From Prevotella sp. (GTDB lineage Bacteria > Bacteroidota > Bacteroidia > Bacteroidales > Bacteroidaceae): a stretch of DNA of 64,000 bases. The notes under the pieces were generated by a model. That model did no database searches. It had not been told where the DNA came from and saw nothing but the letters and a program-made list of their open reading frames with translations. Positions 61,664-64,000 of the stretch are shown here, piece by piece (position 1 is the stretch's first letter; each line of letters opens with the position of its first letter). Position numbers and translations under genes: made by a program. The stretch covers positions 5,573-69,572 of the forward strand of contig JAFZVV010000008.1 in assembly GCA_017617615.1 (NCBI GenBank), in the 5' to 3' direction.

Positions 61664-62281
61664 ATGACAATCATTGGAATCGCAGGTGGAACGGGGTCGG
61701 GAAAGACCACCGTAGTAAAGAAAATCGTACAGGCCCTGCCGCCTCACTACGTCACCGTCGTGCCACTCGACTCGTATTACAACGACACGTCGCACATGAC
61801 GGAGGAGGAGCGCCACGCCATTAACTTCGACCATCCCGACGCCTTCGACTGGAAGTTGCTCTATAAGCAGATCAACATGCTCCGCAACGGGCAGGCCGTA
61901 GAACAGCCCACCTATTCGTATATCCTCTGCAATAGGTTGAAGGAGACGGTGCACGTGGAGCCGAAACCAGTGATTATCATCGAGGGAATCATGACGCTCA
62001 TCAACAAAAAACTGCGCGATATCATGGACCTGAAAATCTTCGTCGACACCGACAGCGACGAGCGACTCATCAGGAATATCCAGCGCGACGTGGTGGAGCG
62101 TGGGCGCACGGTCGACGACGTGCTCAACCGCTACCTCAACGTGCTCAAGCCCATGCACGAGCAGTTCATCGAGCCCACGAAGAAATATGCCGACCTCATC
62201 ATCCCACAGGGTGGCGAAAACCTCAAGGGCATCGGTATTCTTTGCAAGTATATCGAAGGCCTGGTTCCCGATAGGATCTGA
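61664..62281 (+). CDS. udk: Uridine kinase
   Basis: Phosphorylates uridine and cytidine in salvage. From the ATG at 61664 the protein has 205 residues; an upstream in-frame start at 61634 would add ten non-conserved residues. P-loop GIAGGTGSGKTTVVKKI at about 5-20, VVPLDSYYNDTSHMT, NFDHPDAFDWKLL and the lid region RNIQRDVVERGRTVDDVL. It lies 52 bp after the glycosylase-like gene, probably in the same transcript. Confidence 0.96.
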   Translation: MTIIGIAGGTGSGKTTVVKKIVQALPPHYVTVVPLDSYYNDTSHMTEEERHAINFDHPDAFDWKLLYKQINMLRNGQAVEQPTYSYILCNRLKETVHVEPKPVIIIEGIMTLINKKLRDIMDLKIFVDTDSDERLIRNIQRDVVERGRTVDDVLNRYLNVLKPMHEQFIEPTKKYADLIIPQGGENLKGIGILCKYIEGLVPDRI

Positions 62282-62284
62282 TTC

Positions 62285-62405
62285 TTTTTATTGAAAATTG
62301 AAGATTGAAGATTGATAATTATTGCTTGCACTAAAAGTATTATTTTCAATCTTCAATTTGTTATATTCAATCGGTAGCCGAAATCAATTTTCAATTTTCA
62401 ATCGG
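62285..62405. repeat. AT-rich modular repeat with 15-bp inverted repeat
   Basis: AAATTGAAGATTGAA (62295-62309) and TTCAATCTTCAATTT (62345-62359) are perfect complements. Further modules of the type caattttcaattttcaatcgg follow. It fills the 138-bp gap between convergent udk and the DUF308-like gene and may act as the transcription barrier. Confidence 0.75.
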
Positions 62406-62419
62406 CCGCAGGACAGCAA

Positions 62420-63073
62420 TCATTCTTCAGTCCTCCTTAAGCCTGTCTCGTCTTTCTCTTCCGTAAATTCCACATATTCTCCTTCGTCGATGGGGAGGTT
62501 TTTAAGGCTCTTTTTCCTTCGTTGATGTATGGCCAGGGAGTTGACACATTCCGTCAGTCCGTAGATGATGAGGCATACGCCGATGATGACCAATGGCGTG
62601 GAGGCTGCTGCCATGGGCTTCACCAGGGTGAAGATGCCCGCGAGCAACAAGAGGATAGGCAACACCCAGTAGCCTGCCGACAGGGCACCGTAGCGACGGG
62701 CGTTGACAAGGGCGTACATCTGGTTCAAGGCACCGAGGATGACCACAATGGCAAGCACGTACATCAGCGACGAGACGAAGGTCCTGGGCATGATAGCAAG
62801 AATCACACCCAAGAGCATGCTGCCTACGCCAACGATGGGAGGATACGGACGGGGGTTATCCACTACCTTCCCCTCGGCATCGATGGTGCGCTCAGTGCGG
62901 CTCCGGTGTAGCTTGTTCAGGTAGTCGAGGCATGAAATAGCTCCCGAGACGAAGAACAATACGCCGATGGCCACTGTTATCCACTCCACGGTGCTGTCGG
63001 GGGTGCGCAAGAGCAATACACCGATGGCGATGGCACAGAGCGCACGGAAAAAGGAACTGCCAATGATTTTCAT
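62420..63073 (-). CDS. DUF308-like (HdeD-type) membrane protein
   Basis: From the ATG at 63073 (MKIIGSSFFRALCAIAIGVLL) the protein has 217 residues. The ATG at 63097 lies before the predicted transcription start and is rejected. Six membrane helices are arranged in pairs: ALCAIAIGVLLLR, WITVAIGVLFFVSGAI, VGVGSMLLGVILAI, LMYVLAIVVILGALNQ, YWVLPILLLLAGIFTL and LVIIGVCLIIYGLTECV. The cytoplasmic tail is charged. HdeD of E. coli is linked to acid resistance; the role here is unknown. Confidence 0.85.
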   Translation of the reverse strand: MKIIGSSFFRALCAIAIGVLLLRTPDSTVEWITVAIGVLFFVSGAISCLDYLNKLHRSRTERTIDAEGKVVDNPRPYPPIVGVGSMLLGVILAIMPRTFVSSLMYVLAIVVILGALNQMYALVNARRYGALSAGYWVLPILLLLAGIFTLVKPMAAASTPLVIIGVCLIIYGLTECVNSLAIHQRRKKSLKNLPIDEGEYVEFTEEKDETGLRRTEE

Positions 63074-63094
63074 CTTTACATTATGATTAGGATG

Positions 63095-63102
63095 CAAATA
63101 TA
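63095..63102 (-). promoter_or_regulatory. Predicted -7 box of the DUF308-like gene
   Basis: The minus-strand octamer TATATTTG matches TANNTTTG. The start near 63088 gives a leader of about 15 nt and decides the start codon at 63073. Confidence 0.7.
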
Positions 63103-63125
63103 GGGAAAAAATCCGATATTTTATC

Positions 63126-63133
63126 TATATTTG
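63126..63133 (+). promoter_or_regulatory. Predicted -7 box of the histidine phosphatase gene
   Basis: TATATTTG matches TANNTTTG. The start near 63140 leaves a leader of about 10-15 nt. With the minus-strand box it forms the inverted pair GCAAATATA / TATATTTGC, 23 bp apart. Confidence 0.7.
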
Positions 63134-63154
63134 CAGCCAAATTTTGTAATGCTT

Positions 63155-63661
63155 ATGACAACTCTACTTCTTGTGCGACATGGCGAGACCTTCGACAATG
63201 TGAACCAGGTGATGCAGGGACAGACACAGGGACAGCTCAACGAGAACGGAATCCGACAGGCCGAGGTGCTGGCGGAGCAGATGGCCAGTCGGCATATCGA
63301 TGCATTCGTGGCGTCAGACCTGAAACGCTCCATCGATACCTGCGTGATTATTGCGAAGCGCCATGGCAAGGAAGTGGTCACCACACCCTTGTTGCGTGAG
63401 CGCGACTGGGGTGATTTCACCGGACAGTTCATTCCCGACCTGAAAGACAAACCGTGGCCACCCAATGTGGAGTCGCTGGCAGCGCTCAAGCAACGGGCCT
63501 CCGATTTCCTCGAGATGATCCGCCACGATTATCCCGGGCAGACGGTACTCGCCGTGGGCCACGGCATCATCAACAAGGCCATACAGTCGGTGTTCTATGA
63601 CAAACCGATGAACGAAGTGCTGCGGATGACGAATGCCGAAGTAAGGGTGCTGGAATTGTAA
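63155..63661 (+). CDS. Histidine phosphatase family protein
   Basis: 168 residues from the ATG at 63155 (63149 is an in-frame alternative two codons earlier). Motifs of the phosphoglycerate-mutase-like branch: TTLLLVRHGETFDNVNQVMQ with the phosphorylated His, VASDLKRSIDTCVIIA, LLRERDWGDFTG with the acid, and LAVGHGIINKAIQ with the second His. Substrates vary widely (phosphosugars, cobalamin precursors), so no specific function can be given. Confidence 0.93.
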   Translation: MTTLLLVRHGETFDNVNQVMQGQTQGQLNENGIRQAEVLAEQMASRHIDAFVASDLKRSIDTCVIIAKRHGKEVVTTPLLRERDWGDFTGQFIPDLKDKPWPPNVESLAALKQRASDFLEMIRHDYPGQTVLAVGHGIINKAIQSVFYDKPMNEVLRMTNAEVRVLEL

Positions 63662-64000
63662 AGCATATAATAACACTTCTTCTCTGTTTATGTTCGTTTC
63701 CTAAATTTTCAAGAAAATGTAACAAAATGTTAACAGCTTTCAAATAGCGCATGAAACACGATAAATTTATATAATTATTTTCTAATTTTGTAACTCATTT
63801 GAAGACAGAACTTTTAGTTTTCTGTAGACTTAGCAATTATCATTGCAACACAAAAAGAGATTTAACCCAACTTTTTCACTCTAGATTTGTTTTTCTTTGC
63901 CAATCAGCATTTTGCATTTTTTCGCTACGTCTGCTGTGTTCTACAAATTTTGATTTTTCTGAATGGCATTTGTTTATACTTTAGCATTGAATAGATTTCA
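63662..64000. other. AT-rich intergenic end of the window
   Basis: No convincing gene was seen in this 339-bp stretch; a 61-codon open frame at 63799 has no start signal and low-complexity content. A possible promoter lies at 63783. Confidence 0.6.
63783..63790 (+). promoter_or_regulatory. Candidate -7 box for a transcript leaving the window
   Basis: TAATTTTG matches TANNTTTG, with no clear TTTG at the usual distance. It would give a leader longer than 200 nt reaching beyond the window. Confidence 0.45.

Overview
The window is a gene-dense chromosomal segment from a member of the Bacteroidales, most likely a Prevotella-like (Prevotellaceae) anaerobe. The evidence is a SusC/SusD pair, TonB-dependent receptors with lipoprotein partners, type IX secretion-type C-terminal domains (both the short Prevotella-like kind and the gliding-motility/CHU_C kind), an 11-gene complex I operon without nuoEFG, and promoters of the Bacteroides type (TTTG about 19-20 nt upstream of TANNTTTG) in front of most transcription units. 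No phage, insertion sequence, CRISPR array or rRNA operon was seen.

Layout. 1-4383 (minus): a TolC / periplasmic adaptor / ATPase / MacB-type permease export operon, cut by the window start. 4732-9549 (plus): secreted proteins, namely a repeat protein with a small downstream peptide gene, a CotH-family protein and a hypothetical. 9579-11233 (minus): a GH43-like beta-propeller protein and riboflavin synthase with a long structured leader. 11720-12283: a TonB_C-domain secreted protein behind phased direct repeats. 12505-19198 (minus): a complete glycine cleavage operon, lplA-gcvT-gcvH-gcvPA-gcvPB-lpd. 19359-24488 (minus): a threonine operon, thrA - ApgM-like protein (predicted homoserine kinase) - thrC.

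24926-25977 (plus): an interrupted tRNA-like gene behind a consensus promoter, followed by a BadF/N-acetylglucosamine-kinase-like gene. 26435-36549 (plus): nuoA-B-CD-H-I-J-K-L-M-N ending in a perfect terminator, then comEC. 38328-41925 (minus): uvrA and a CHU_C-domain protein. 42424-45016 (plus): a SUMF1-like protein, a TrmH/SpoU methyltransferase and a DUF3298-like protein. 45430-52208 (plus): SusC, SusD and a surface lipoprotein, with no polysaccharide-degrading enzyme nearby. 52308-54312: pyrH, a YraN-family gene and tadA. 54447-59725 (minus): OB-module lipoprotein, DUF5689-like lipoprotein and TonB-dependent receptor, divergent from 59930-62281 (plus): secreted endonuclease/exonuclease/phosphatase-family protein, uracil-DNA-glycosylase-like protein and uridine kinase. 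This last block looks like a nucleic-acid acquisition and salvage locus. 62420-63661: a DUF308-like membrane protein and a histidine phosphatase from overlapping divergent promoters.

Intergenic regions carry several repeat families: 9-bp and 14-bp minisatellites, a modular AT-rich repeat with a CGGGC-GCA-GCCCG hairpin, and a larger repeat whose central palindromes differ between copies but stay self-complementary. The strongest candidate for something undescribed is the tRNA-like gene at 24926-25048. It has intact acceptor, D and T arms, but about 50 extra nucleotides, themselves able to fold, in the anticodon arm. It apparently sits at the head of a sugar-kinase-like transcript.
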